Counted from the stretch's first letter, positions 43,550 through 51,980 are shown. The stretch: DNA of 64,000 nucleotides from Paenibacillus humicola (GCF_028826105.1 NZ_JAQGPL010000001.1:1576501-1640500), one strand, 5' to 3'. The notes: generated by a model from the sequence alone, not told the origin. A program made the numbers and translations.

Positions 43550-43570
43550 AAATTCACGATAGAAGGGGGA

Positions 43571-43996
43571 ATGGCCGTGTACGAACAGAAGACGAAGGAA
43601 AACGATCGCAGCGTGATCGAATTTATCGATCGGATCGGCAATCCGGGCAAACGTGCGGACGCGTATAAGCTGCTCGAGATTTTCGAGGAAACGTCCGGCT
43701 TTCCGGCCAAAATGTGGGGGCCGAGCATCATCGGCTTCGGTTCGTACCATTACAAATATGAATCCGGCCACGAGGGCGATGCGCCGCTGGTCGGGTTTTC
43801 GCCGCGGAAAGCGAAAATCAGCCTCTACTTTGCGACCGGCGATCCGGAGCGGGAAGCGCTGCTGAACGATTTTGGCAAGCATACGGCCGGCAAAGGCTGC
43901 GTATATGTGAATAAAATGGAGGATATTGAGGTCGATGTGCTGAAGCGGCTGATCGCCCGCTCGATTGCGTTTCTCACGGAAAGGTACCCGAAATAA
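43571..43996 (+). CDS. DUF1801 domain-containing protein
   Basis: 141 residues. The block KMWGPSIIGFGSYHYKY and the closing KGCVYVNKMEDIEVDVLKRLI mark the DUF1801/YdhG-like fold, a small alpha/beta domain with a concave face, function unknown. AAGGGGGA sits directly before the ATG at 43571, so the GTG two codons later (43577) could be the real start. Single gene ended by a good terminator. Confidence 0.85.
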   Translation: MAVYEQKTKENDRSVIEFIDRIGNPGKRADAYKLLEIFEETSGFPAKMWGPSIIGFGSYHYKYESGHEGDAPLVGFSPRKAKISLYFATGDPEREALLNDFGKHTAGKGCVYVNKMEDIEVDVLKRLIARSIAFLTERYPK

Positions 43997-44016
43997 GCAC
44001 CATCGCCATCCAAACG

Positions 44017-44057
44017 GCAGGCTCCGATCGGCTACGGTCGCAGCCTGCATTTTTTTT
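44017..44057 (+). terminator. Intrinsic terminator of DUF1801 gene
   Basis: GCAGGCT (44017-44023) pairs with AGCCTGC (44042-44048), with an internal CCGATCGG-type stem, and eight Ts follow. Confidence 0.82.
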
Positions 44058-44069
44058 CGTAAAAGGGTG

Positions 44070-44100
44070 TTGACTCTCCTCTAAGAGGAGCCTTTACACT
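44070..44100 (+). promoter_or_regulatory. MerR-type autoregulated promoter with 19-bp spacer
   Basis: TTGACT (44070-44075), a 19-bp spacer and TACACT (44095-44100). The spacer holds the dyad CTCCTCTAAGAGGAG. An over-long spacer with a central dyad is the known architecture of promoters twisted open by MerR proteins. Confidence 0.8.
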
Positions 44101-44125
44101 TGGAAACGGAAAGGAGGGAAACGGC

Positions 44126-44878
44126 ACGTTTTATACGGTCAAAGAGGTTTCGGAGCTGTCCCATGTAACGGTCAAAGCGCTTCACCATTACCACAAAATC
44201 GGCCTGCTCGTCCCCTGCAGGATCAGCGAAGCGGGCTACCGGCTGTACGGGATGGAGGAGCTGGAGAGGCTGCAGCAGATTTTGCTGTACCGGGAGCTGG
44301 ATTTTACCCTGGAGCAAATCAAGGAAGTGCTTGACGGGGCGGCGGCCCGGCTGCCGGCTCTGGTCAGGCAGGAAGAGCTGCTGCTTCTCCGCAAGCAAAG
44401 GCTGGAAGCGATCTTAGCTACCTTGCAAAAAACAATCGCAAGCGCAAAGAAAGGAGTACCGATGAACGACAAAGAGCTGTTTGAAGGATTTGAAAGCGCC
44501 AAGGAATGGGAAGAGGCGATGAAGGAGCAGCAGGCGTATTTACAGGAAACGTACGGGTTCGATATGCTGGAAGCGACGCCGATCGACGTGCAAAGCATGA
44601 ACGAGCAGGCTGCGGAAGCGGCAGCGTTCATAACGGGCATGACGGATTCGCTGAAGGCGGGCGTCAAGCATTATGACGAGCGTGTCGTGCAGCGGATTGG
44701 CAGCCACCTGGCTTTTCTGAACGCGCACGGCCATTCGGCTTCCGCTGCCGATTTTGCGGCGCAGACCCGGTTTTTTCTTGAGGACGATTTCCATCTGCGC
44801 ATGCTGGAAAACCAGCAGGCCGGGCTTGCTTATTATTTGGCCGCAGCGGCGGCCTCTTATGCCGCAGCGGCACAATAG
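44126..44878 (+). CDS. TipA-like MerR-family regulator with apparent ACG start
   Basis: About 250 residues. The MerR winged helix begins FYTVKEVSELSHVTVKALHHYHKIGLL, then a coiled coil to about 110, then a TipAS-type ligand-binding domain. Homology begins at the codon after 44126, where an ATG is expected but ACG is found; GGAGGG lies 8 bp upstream and there is no other in-frame start until ATG 44252, which would lack the DNA-binding domain. A second ATG at 44462 has its own AAGGAG. The promoter upstream has the MerR 19-bp spacer, so it is probably autoregulated. TipA proteins bind thiopeptides or other drugs. Confidence 0.8.
   Translation, partial: TFYTVKEVSELSHVTVKALHHYHKIGLLVPCRISEAGYRLYGMEELERLQQILLYRELDFTLEQIKEVLDGAAARLPALVRQEELLLLRKQRLEAILATLQKTIASAKKGVPMNDKELFEGFESAKEWEEAMKEQQAYLQETYGFDMLEATPIDVQSMNEQAAEAAAFITGMTDSLKAGVKHYDERVVQRIGSHLAFLNAHGHSASAADFAAQTRFFLEDDFHLRMLENQQAGLAYYLAAAAASYAAAAQ
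44451..44464 (+). promoter_or_regulatory. Internal ribosome binding site and ATG of the TipA-like gene
   Basis: AAGGAG (44451-44456) lies 5 bp before an in-frame ATG (44462-44464) at the junction of the coiled coil and the ligand domain (MNDKELFEGF). In Streptomyces, TipAS is made from an internal start at the same place. Confidence 0.6.
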
Positions 44879-44907
44879 ACCGCAGGACCCTGCGGTTCGT
44901 TCGCAGA

Positions 44908-44949
44908 CAAAAAGGGCAGATCCGCCGTCTTTCGAGGATGGCGGATCTG
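44908..44949 (-). terminator. Terminator of the minus-strand oxidoreductase
   Basis: CAGATCCGCC (44917-44926) pairs with GGCGGATCTG (44940-44949). On the minus strand it is followed by five Ts. Confidence 0.8.
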
Positions 44950-44977
44950 TCCTTGACGCTTTCATATAGGCCACGAT

Positions 44978-45973
44978 TCAGCGGAGCGGGCCGATGGTAA
45001 AATCGTCCCATTTGTTCGTGGATTCCAGCGCATGCAGCAGCGCCTGCAAATCGTAAAACGCCTCCCGGATGGAGCTCTGCGTCGGCGTTCCGTTTCGAAT
45101 GGCGCTGTAAAAATCGTCGAATTCGCCCGTGTAACCGCCGTCGTCCTCGGCTTTTTCCTGCTCGCGCCCTTCCTGCGTCGCAACGGTGAGCTGATTATTT
45201 TCCAGGATGATCGAGCCTTCGGTTCCGAAAATGAGCAGATTGTGATAGCTGTATCCCACGATGCTCAAATAGTTATGGTAGATACCGCTGACCCCGTTCT
45301 CGAATTCGAACAAGTAAGTGAGCCCGTCCGGTTCGCCGGCGCCGTGCTGCATTTGGACCGTATGGGCGATCCCCTTCGTCATCCGGCCGAAAATCGTCTG
45401 GAGGCCCGCCATTTGGTGAACGCCGCCGTCCAAAATAAAACCGCCGTAGGAGGTATGCCGCCAAGTCGAATCCTTCAAATATTTGAGATCGCGCGGCAAA
45501 TATCCGAAGCCGTTCCAAATGACCTTGCATGGCCTGCCGATGCGCCCTTCGCCGATATAGCGCTTGATTTTCGCGAACACCGGCCGGTACCGGTAATTTT
45601 CGGCCACGGCCGCAACCCGGTCCGCGCTTTCGCTCAGCGAGACCAGTTCCCGTCCCTCTTCGAGCGTGGCTGCGAGCGGCTTCTCCACCAGCACGTGCTT
45701 GCCGGCGCCCAGAGCCGCTTTCGTCAGCTCGTAGTTCAGTTCGAACGGATACGCGATGATTACCGCCTCGACCTTCGGATCCTTCAGCAGCTCACGATAA
45801 TCGGTCGAATACCGCGGCGCACCCGTCAAATCGGCAAACTCCCGCGCCTTCGCTTCGGAGCGGCTGCACACGTGCACGGCTTCGAATTTTTCCTTCAGCT
45901 GCTGCAATGCGGGCCAATGTAAATCTCTCGCCACGATTCCGCATCCGATGAAACCAAGCCTGACCGGATTCAC
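44978..45973 (-). CDS. Gfo/Idh/MocA family oxidoreductase
   Basis: 331 residues. The Rossmann motif is GFIGCGIVA, the catalytic EKP is in LVEKPLAATLEE near residue 94, and the catalytic-region GGGVHQ-like segment reads GGFILDGGVHQMAG. The C-terminal domain is normal. The substrate is unknown. The GTG start follows GGGAGGG by 9 bp, and a consensus-like promoter lies 37 bp further upstream. It is divergent from the rifamycin phosphotransferase gene and appears monocistronic. Confidence 0.86.
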   Translation of the reverse strand: MNPVRLGFIGCGIVARDLHWPALQQLKEKFEAVHVCSRSEAKAREFADLTGAPRYSTDYRELLKDPKVEAVIIAYPFELNYELTKAALGAGKHVLVEKPLAATLEEGRELVSLSESADRVAAVAENYRYRPVFAKIKRYIGEGRIGRPCKVIWNGFGYLPRDLKYLKDSTWRHTSYGGFILDGGVHQMAGLQTIFGRMTKGIAHTVQMQHGAGEPDGLTYLFEFENGVSGIYHNYLSIVGYSYHNLLIFGTEGSIILENNQLTVATQEGREQEKAEDDGGYTGEFDDFYSAIRNGTPTQSSIREAFYDLQALLHALESTNKWDDFTIGPLR

Positions 45974-46016
45974 CCGTTAAGTCCCTCCCTCAATCGATGC
46001 TGGTCCGATTACACTC

Positions 46017-46045
46017 ATTGTAAATTGTTGAATTCGATTTCACAA
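46017..46045 (-). promoter_or_regulatory. Sigma-A promoter of the oxidoreductase gene
   Basis: Minus-strand TTGTGA (46045-46040), a 17-bp spacer and TACAAT (46022-46017). Confidence 0.65.
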
Positions 46046-46079
46046 TCCGCATTTTTTCAATCTCCTTCTCAAATCCCGA

Positions 46080-46137
46080 TTGACAAATGCTTCCTGGAGA
46101 GCTAAACTGGAAACCATAAGTTACTTTATTGGTTTCC
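46080..46137 (+). promoter_or_regulatory. Promoter and inverted repeat upstream of rifamycin phosphotransferase
   Basis: TTGACA (46080-46085), a 17-bp spacer and TAAACT (46103-46108). Immediately after, GGAAACC (46109-46115) and GGTTTCC (46131-46137) form an inverted repeat across the expected transcription start. It could be an operator or a leader hairpin. Confidence 0.6.
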
Positions 46138-46197
46138 TAAGTTTCCGTATGCCTGTATGACGGGGTAAAGTCAATAGGGACGAAAGGGTGACTGGGG

Positions 46198-48879
46198 ATG
46201 GACGATTTTGTGCGGGGCTTTGGCGAGATTGATCATACGCATCTGCCCGACGTCGGCGGAAAAGGCGCGAACCTGGGCGAAATGACAAGGGCCGGACTGC
46301 CGGTACCGCCCGGCTTTTGCGTGACGACGTCGGCATACCGGTCGTTCGCCGCATCAAGCCCGAAGCTTGAGGAGCTGCTTCGGCTGCTGGAACAGGCCCG
46401 GTATGACGATTTGGAACGGATCGGCCGGCTGGGACAAGAAATCCGCGAGCATCTGACGTCGATTCCGATGCCGGGCGAAATAGCAGCGGCCATCATAAAA
46501 GCTTGGGAGTCGGCCGGCAGGGACCGGGCATACGCCGTCCGCTCCAGCGCAACGGCGGAGGATCTGCCCTCCGCTTCGTTCGCCGGCCAGCAGGATACGT
46601 ACCTGAACGTCGTCGGAGCGGAGCAGCTGCTGCAGGCTGTGCAGCGCTGCTGGGCGTCGCTGTTCACCGACCGCGCGATCTCGTACCGCGCCAAGAACGG
46701 CTTCAGCCACCGGGCGGTGCTGCTGTCGGTTGTCGTGCAGCAGATGGTTTTTCCCGACGTATCGGGTATCATGTTTACTGCGGACCCGGTCACGGGGCGC
46801 CGCGATACCGTTTCGATCGACGCCAGCTTCGGCCTCGGCGAAGCGCTCGTATCCGGACTGGTCACGGCCGATTTGTACCAGGTGCGCGCGGACGAAATCG
46901 TGTTGAAGAAAATTTCCAAGAAAGAACAAGCGATCTATGCGGCTGCGGAAGGCGGGACCGTGACGAGGACGCTCCCGCCCGAAGAGCGGGAGCTCCAGGC
47001 ACTGCCGGACGAGAAGATTGTGGAACTGGCCCGGCTTGGCCGCCGAATCGAAGCTCATTACGGTGCGGAGCAGGATATTGAGTGGGCGCTGGCCGGCGGA
47101 CATTTTTTTATTTTGCAGAGCCGGCCGATCACCTCGCTTTACCCGCTGCCCCAGTTGAAAGATAGCCGTTTTCGCGTCCTGATCAATTTGGGTTATATCC
47201 AGATGATGACGGATCCGATGAAACCGCTGGCCCTGTCCGTCCTGAGTCATATTACCGATTTTGTTATGGATGCGCCCGACCTCCAAATCATCACCAATGC
47301 CGGCGGAAGGTTTTTCATCGATTTGACCGGGCCGCTGTCCGTCAAGCGTATTCGCAGGCGGTTGTTGACGCTTTTGAGCCGCATGGACGAAATGATCGCC
47401 TCGGCGCTGTCGGAGGCCGTAGAGCGAGAGGAGTTCCCGCAGGAGCCGCCGTCCCGCAAAGCCATCTTCCGGGTCGTCCGAAACTTGCTCTCCGTCGCCC
47501 TGCCCGCGACGGCGAATGTCATGCTGAACCGGTACGTGCGCGATCCGGGGAAAGCGAAGGCGCGGGCGGAAGCGTTTATGGACGAAATCGTGCTGGACAC
47601 CCGTGAACGGGTAGAAGCGGCAGCGGGCGCGGAACGGCTCCGCATCATTCGCCGCGGGATCGGGCGGATCGTTCCGGACGTGATCGCCAAAATCGTCGTT
47701 CATCTCATTGCCGGTATGCTGGCGTCCGGCGAGCTCGAACGGCTGCTCAAGGAACGGGCGGGCGGCGAGCAAGCCGCCTCGCTGCTGAGCCGGCTGTATA
47801 AATCGCTGCCCGGCAACGTGACGACGGAAATGGGGCTTGCGCTCGGCGATTTGGCCGATACGGCAAGGGAGCTTCCCGATGTCGCCGCATGTCTGCAGCA
47901 GGCCGAGGGCGAAGGATTTTACGAGCGGCTGCGGCACGTTCCGGGCGGCTCCGGGTTTTTGCAGGAGCTGGACCGCTTTCTAAGCCGATACGGCATGCGC
48001 GGGGCAGGCGAAATCGATATCACGAAGCCGCGGTGGTACGAGGACCCTTCGCAGCTCATTTCGTCCATTGTCAGCAATATGCAGACCTCATCCCCCGGCG
48101 GACACCGCGCGAAATTCAAGCAGGGCGAAGCGGATGCGGAGGAAGCGGCGCGCGAAATCGTCCGGCTGTTCCGGTCCGGAAGGGAGCGGCGGAAGGCGGC
48201 CCGCCTTGTCAGGCTGTACCGCTATTTGATGGGTATGCGCGAGCATCACAAATTTGCGCTAATTCGGCTGATGGACGTGTATAAGCGGGCCATTTTGGCG
48301 GAAGCGCGGGAGCTGGTCCGCAAAGGCGTATTTCATCAGCCGGAGGACGCCTATTATTTTTCGCTGGAAGAGCTGACCGACATGCTCGAAGACCGCTTTC
48401 CGGGGAACCTCCGCGACCTGGCGGAAAACCGCCGGCAGCAGCATGAACTGAATATACGCTTGAAGTCCCCGCGCGTGATGACGAGCCTGGGCGAGATGAT
48501 AAGCGGGAAGCCTCGCGATGCCGAAGCCCCGGCAGGCGCGCTCCTCGGCACGCCGGTCTCGGCGGGCGTCGTCGAAGGGATCGCGCGGGTCGTCGTCAGT
48601 CTGGAGGACGCCAGGCTGAACGCCGGCGAAATTCTCGTCGCCCCGTACACGGATCCGGGGTGGACGCCGCTCTTCACGTCGGCCGCCGGGCTCGTGACGG
48701 AGGTCGGCGGCATGATGACGCATGGCTCGGTCATAGCCCGCGAATACGGCATCCCGGCCGTCGTCGGTATCGAAGGTGCGACGGGAACAATCCAGGACGG
48801 CGACCGGATCCGGGTGGACGGAACGAACGGTTTCGTTCAAATCTTGAAGCAAAGGGAAACGATGCAAGACCGTGAGTAG
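46198..48879 (+). CDS. rph: Rifamycin-inactivating phosphotransferase homologue
   Basis: 893 residues, close to known Rph proteins (about 870). The ATP-grasp domain (1-315) opens with GGKGANLGEM and has VRSSATAEDLPSASFAGQQDT-like substrate loops. The central rifamycin-binding-type domain runs to about 770 and includes MMTDPMKPLALS and YGMRGAGEIDITKPRW, matching Rph more than PEP synthase. The C-terminal swivelling domain has the phosphohistidine H842 in GGMMTHGSVIAREYG. Rph transfers the beta phosphate of ATP to the C21 hydroxyl of rifampicin. GAAAGGGTGA lies before the ATG. Substrate is inferred from homology recalled, not tested. Confidence 0.85.
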   Translation: MDDFVRGFGEIDHTHLPDVGGKGANLGEMTRAGLPVPPGFCVTTSAYRSFAASSPKLEELLRLLEQARYDDLERIGRLGQEIREHLTSIPMPGEIAAAIIKAWESAGRDRAYAVRSSATAEDLPSASFAGQQDTYLNVVGAEQLLQAVQRCWASLFTDRAISYRAKNGFSHRAVLLSVVVQQMVFPDVSGIMFTADPVTGRRDTVSIDASFGLGEALVSGLVTADLYQVRADEIVLKKISKKEQAIYAAAEGGTVTRTLPPEERELQALPDEKIVELARLGRRIEAHYGAEQDIEWALAGGHFFILQSRPITSLYPLPQLKDSRFRVLINLGYIQMMTDPMKPLALSVLSHITDFVMDAPDLQIITNAGGRFFIDLTGPLSVKRIRRRLLTLLSRMDEMIASALSEAVEREEFPQEPPSRKAIFRVVRNLLSVALPATANVMLNRYVRDPGKAKARAEAFMDEIVLDTRERVEAAAGAERLRIIRRGIGRIVPDVIAKIVVHLIAGMLASGELERLLKERAGGEQAASLLSRLYKSLPGNVTTEMGLALGDLADTARELPDVAACLQQAEGEGFYERLRHVPGGSGFLQELDRFLSRYGMRGAGEIDITKPRWYEDPSQLISSIVSNMQTSSPGGHRAKFKQGEADAEEAAREIVRLFRSGRERRKAARLVRLYRYLMGMREHHKFALIRLMDVYKRAILAEARELVRKGVFHQPEDAYYFSLEELTDMLEDRFPGNLRDLAENRRQQHELNIRLKSPRVMTSLGEMISGKPRDAEAPAGALLGTPVSAGVVEGIARVVVSLEDARLNAGEILVAPYTDPGWTPLFTSAAGLVTEVGGMMTHGSVIAREYGIPAVVGIEGATGTIQDGDRIRVDGTNGFVQILKQRETMQDRE

Positions 48880-49245
48880 GCACGGCCGCCGCGATATCGC
48901 CGGATGCCTCCGCAAGCTCCGACCGGGAGACCGGCGGAGCGTCCGGCGGGGCGGTCCGGCGGGGCGGTTCGACGCCGGACCGGATCGGAACCGGGGAGAA
49001 TCCGAATCCGGATGGATACGGTATACTAGGTATACTAGGTGAACTTATTTTCAGTTCTTCTCGAACGGCCGGCGATTCTTTATAATGCAAACTAAACAGA
49101 GATGCAGAAGACGAAAGGATTCCGGACAGGCCCGGTTCCGGCGGAATTTGTTTTTCAGCCGAAAATGTACGCGCTTTCACCCGGAATCCGCTTCGATCTT
49201 CGACTGCCGGCAAGAAAATCAAACCAAAGAGGAAGGGTGCAACGT
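48880..49245 (+). other. Intergenic stretch with two short tandem repeats
   Basis: 366 bp without a gene. A hairpin GCTCCG/CGGAGC (48916-48940) follows rph. A 13-bp unit GTCCGGCGGGGCG is repeated twice (48941-48966), and a 9-bp unit GTATACTAG twice (49021-49038). A promoter candidate for the next gene lies at 49058-49086. Confidence 0.5.
49058..49086 (+). promoter_or_regulatory. Candidate promoter of aldo/keto reductase-VOC operon
   Basis: A perfect TATAAT at 49081-49086 with a weak TTCTCG at 49058-49063 (17-bp spacer). The leader to the start codon would be about 150 nt. Confidence 0.4.
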
Positions 49246-50202
49246 ATGGAGTACGTGAGACTTGGCAAATCCGGCTTGAAGGTATCGCGCATCAGCCTCG
49301 GCTGCTGGAATTTCGGCAGCCCGACGCCGCGCTGGGGCAAACCGGGCAAGGTGACGCCGGAGGATTCGACACGAATCATTCAGGCGGCCGTCGACAAGGG
49401 GATCAATCTGCTGGACACGGCCAACCGGTATACGGGCGGCGAAGCGGAGGAAATTCTCGGCCGGGCGGTCAGAGGCATGCGGGACAAGGTGATCATCGCG
49501 ACCAAGGTACACGGTGAGGTGGGGAGCGGCCCGAACGACAAAGGGCAGTCGCGCCAGCATATTATGCGGGAAGTGGAGAGCAGCTTAAAGCGCCTCGGCA
49601 CAGATTATATCGATCTGTATCAGGCGCACGGCGTCGATTGGGAGACGCCGCTCGAGGAATCGCTTCGCGCATACGACGATTTGATCCGCCAGGGCAAAGT
49701 CCGCTATATCGGCTGCTCCAACTTTCCGGCGTGGGTGCTCACCAAAGCGCTTTGGGTCAGCGACGTCAACAAGCTCGCAAGCTTCGTATCCGTTCAGCCG
49801 AACTACAGCCTGGTTAACCGGACGGTGGAAAAGGAGCTGCAGCCGCTGTGCGTGGATCAGGGAATCGGGATGATTTTGTACAGCCCGATCGGCGGCGGCA
49901 TTTTGACGGGGAAATACGAAAATGCGGTTCCGGAAGGCAGCCGCGGCTACGACGAGCCGGGCGTGGCCGAGAAGGCGAGAAAAGCGCAGGCTGCGGTGGC
50001 GCAGCTGAAAGCGATCGCAAACGAACTGGGCAAAACGCCCGCGCAGATCAGCCTGAACTGGATCATTCATCGTCCGGCCGTCTCCTCGGCCATTATGGGC
50101 GTCAGCCGGCTGGAGCAGCTGGAGGACAACGTCGGGGCGGTCGGCTGGAAGCTGTCGGACGAGCATGCGCGGCAGCTGGATGAAGCGTTTGCGGAGTGGT
50201 AA
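49246..50202 (+). CDS. Aldo/keto reductase
   Basis: 318 residues. The tetrad segments are LLDTANRYTGGEAEE (Asp, Tyr), VIIATKVHGE (Lys) and DLYQAHGVD (His). The NADPH-binding end reads SSAIMGVSRLEQL. It resembles the YghZ/Kv-beta-like AKR branch. The frame is open to 49102, but the ATG at 49246 has an AGAGGAAGGG upstream and matches family starts. It is the first of four genes with short gaps (36, 31, 19 bp), with two VOC proteins and an esterase, suggesting processing of a small keto compound. Confidence 0.87.
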   Translation: MEYVRLGKSGLKVSRISLGCWNFGSPTPRWGKPGKVTPEDSTRIIQAAVDKGINLLDTANRYTGGEAEEILGRAVRGMRDKVIIATKVHGEVGSGPNDKGQSRQHIMREVESSLKRLGTDYIDLYQAHGVDWETPLEESLRAYDDLIRQGKVRYIGCSNFPAWVLTKALWVSDVNKLASFVSVQPNYSLVNRTVEKELQPLCVDQGIGMILYSPIGGGILTGKYENAVPEGSRGYDEPGVAEKARKAQAAVAQLKAIANELGKTPAQISLNWIIHRPAVSSAIMGVSRLEQLEDNVGAVGWKLSDEHARQLDEAFAEW

Positions 50203-50238
50203 GCGAAGGAACATCAAGCGGGCGGGAGGCCTCGGGAC

Positions 50239-50649
50239 ATGTTTAAACGGATCGGTCATACAGCGTACAATGTGATGGATATGGAACAATCGCTTCATTT
50301 TTACCGGGATCAGCTGGGCTTCGAGAAGCTCTTCGAGCTGAAAAACGACAACGACGAGCCCTGGATCGTCTATTTAAAAGTCGTCGACAAGCAGTTTATC
50401 GAGCTGTTCTATAACGGCCGGCAGGGTGTCGACAACGATACGCGCGTCGTGAAGGGCTACAACCACCTGTGCCTCGAAGTGAACGATATTGAAGAAATTG
50501 TAAGCCATCTCCGGAGCAAGGGGATTACGATCGATTCGGGGCCGAAGCAGGGCAAGGACGGGAACTGGCAGTGCTGGGTCAAAGATCCCGACGGCAACCG
50601 GATCGAATTCATGCAGCTCGATCCCGAATCTCCGCAAGCCAAATCGTGA
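50239..50649 (+). CDS. VOC-family protein (glyoxalase I-like)
   Basis: 136 residues in two beta-alpha-beta-beta-beta modules. Candidate metal ligands are H7 (RIGHTAY), the Glu in QFIELF, the His in YNHLCLEV and the Glu in NRIEFMQL, a complete glyoxalase-I-like set. It is probably a metal-dependent lyase or isomerase, but the substrate could be other than methylglyoxal. GGGCGGGAGGC precedes the ATG. It lies between an aldo/keto reductase and a second VOC gene in the same operon. Confidence 0.85.
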   Translation: MFKRIGHTAYNVMDMEQSLHFYRDQLGFEKLFELKNDNDEPWIVYLKVVDKQFIELFYNGRQGVDNDTRVVKGYNHLCLEVNDIEEIVSHLRSKGITIDSGPKQGKDGNWQCWVKDPDGNRIEFMQLDPESPQAKS

Positions 50650-50680
50650 TCGCATCGGCCATCGGAAAGGAGCTCCCGGC

Positions 50681-51184
50681 GTGGATAAAATTTCAACGAA
50701 CCGGATCGTCAAGCTCGGCATCGTCGTAGACAACCTGGAAGAAGCGTTCAACTATTACGTGGAGTTATTCAATCTGGATCCGGCCAAAATGCGGGCTCCG
50801 CGGCCGAAGCCTGCTCCGGGAGACCCCGTCCCCGCGCCGGCTCCCGCCCCCGAAGGCGGCCAAGAGCCGTATATTTGGTACAGGGGCGAATACCGGGACG
50901 CGCGCTGCAGGACGGCGATTATTCCGCTGGAGCCGATATACCTCGAGCTCATCGAGCCGTACGAAGAGCCAAGCCCGTGGACCGAATTTCTGGAGAAGAA
51001 CGGGCCGGGCATTCATTTCATGGCGTTTTACGTCGACGGCTTCGAGGAGCATATCCAGCTGATGGAAGGCAAAGGCATGCCCGTTTTCCACAAGCAGGAG
51101 AAGGGCAAGGAGCGTTACGCGTATTTTGAATCGGCCGCCAAGCTGGGCGCCATTCTGGAGTTTAAGGAATTCGATAAGAATTGA
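50681..51184 (+). CDS. VOC-family protein with proline-rich insertion
   Basis: 167 residues. The VOC halves begin KLGIVVDNLEEAFNYY and GPGIHFMAFYVDGFEE. Between the first two strands sits an unusual Pro/Ala-rich insertion at about residues 38-61 (RAPRPKPAPGDPVPAPAPAP). The Glu in YLELIEP and His in GIHFMAF could be metal ligands, with the Glu in ILEFKEF. The GTG start follows AAAGGAG by 8 bp. It may pair with the preceding VOC protein. Confidence 0.82.
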   Translation: MDKISTNRIVKLGIVVDNLEEAFNYYVELFNLDPAKMRAPRPKPAPGDPVPAPAPAPEGGQEPYIWYRGEYRDARCRTAIIPLEPIYLELIEPYEEPSPWTEFLEKNGPGIHFMAFYVDGFEEHIQLMEGKGMPVFHKQEKGKERYAYFESAAKLGAILEFKEFDKN

Positions 51185-51203
51185 TACGGTTGGAGTGGTA
51201 CCA

Positions 51204-51971
51204 TTGATCGAGAAGCTGAACATCGCGTATGCCGGCGGTTTCGAGGAACGCAAAATCGACGTGTTTATTCCCGAGGGGAACCGCCGGAACGCCGGGCTGT
51301 TTTTTATTCACGGAGGATGGTTTGCAAAAGGGCATCGGGACCAATGGCATCCGGTCGCCCGGTATTTCTGCGAGCGGGGCTATACGTGCGCTTCGGTCGG
51401 CTACCGGTTTGCGCCGGAGCACCCGTTTCCCGCCCAGATCGAAGACGTGAGGCTGGGCATGCAGTATTTTCTGCAGCATGCCGGCGAATTCGGGTTCGAC
51501 GCGCGCAGGGTGACGGCGCTCGGCTCGTCGGCCGGCGGCTATTTGGCGCTGATGCTCGGCTCCATCCGGGAGAACGATCCGGACTTCGCATCCGCGGAAA
51601 TCCGGATGAGCACCGTGCCGGCGGCCGTCGTCGGCTATTGCCCGGTGACGACGCTCCATATGGACGTCGACCACATCGTGAATTATGTCGGCGCAACGGA
51701 AGCGGAGCAGCCGGGGAAATATGCGATCGGTTCGCCGGTCGACCGGATTACCGGCGAGGAGCCTCCTCAGCTCATCCTGCAGGGAGATGCCGACGACATC
51801 ACGCCGCTGGAAAGCGCCGTCCAGTATTACAATCGGGTCAAGGAAGCGGGCGGAACCGCGGAAATGGTCACCTTTACCGGAATCGGGCATGGATTCGGGT
51901 ATGGCGTGACGACGGAAGCGCAGAAGCAGTCGGTGGAGCACGTCGAGCGTTTTGTGCGGGAGCATAGCTAA
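51204..51971 (+). CDS. Alpha/beta hydrolase (HSL/esterase type)
   Basis: 255 residues. The oxyanion motif HGGW (FFIHGGWFAKG), nucleophile elbow GSSAGGY, acid DADD near residue 198 and His in GIGHGFGYG give a full triad of the hormone-sensitive-lipase family. No signal peptide. The TTG start at 51204 follows TTGGAGTGG; the frame is open upstream but overlaps the VOC gene. It is the last gene of its operon, and the terminator lies at 52162. Confidence 0.84.
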   Translation: MIEKLNIAYAGGFEERKIDVFIPEGNRRNAGLFFIHGGWFAKGHRDQWHPVARYFCERGYTCASVGYRFAPEHPFPAQIEDVRLGMQYFLQHAGEFGFDARRVTALGSSAGGYLALMLGSIRENDPDFASAEIRMSTVPAAVVGYCPVTTLHMDVDHIVNYVGATEAEQPGKYAIGSPVDRITGEEPPQLILQGDADDITPLESAVQYYNRVKEAGGTAEMVTFTGIGHGFGYGVTTEAQKQSVEHVERFVREHS

Positions 51972-51980
51972 GCCGTTCGC

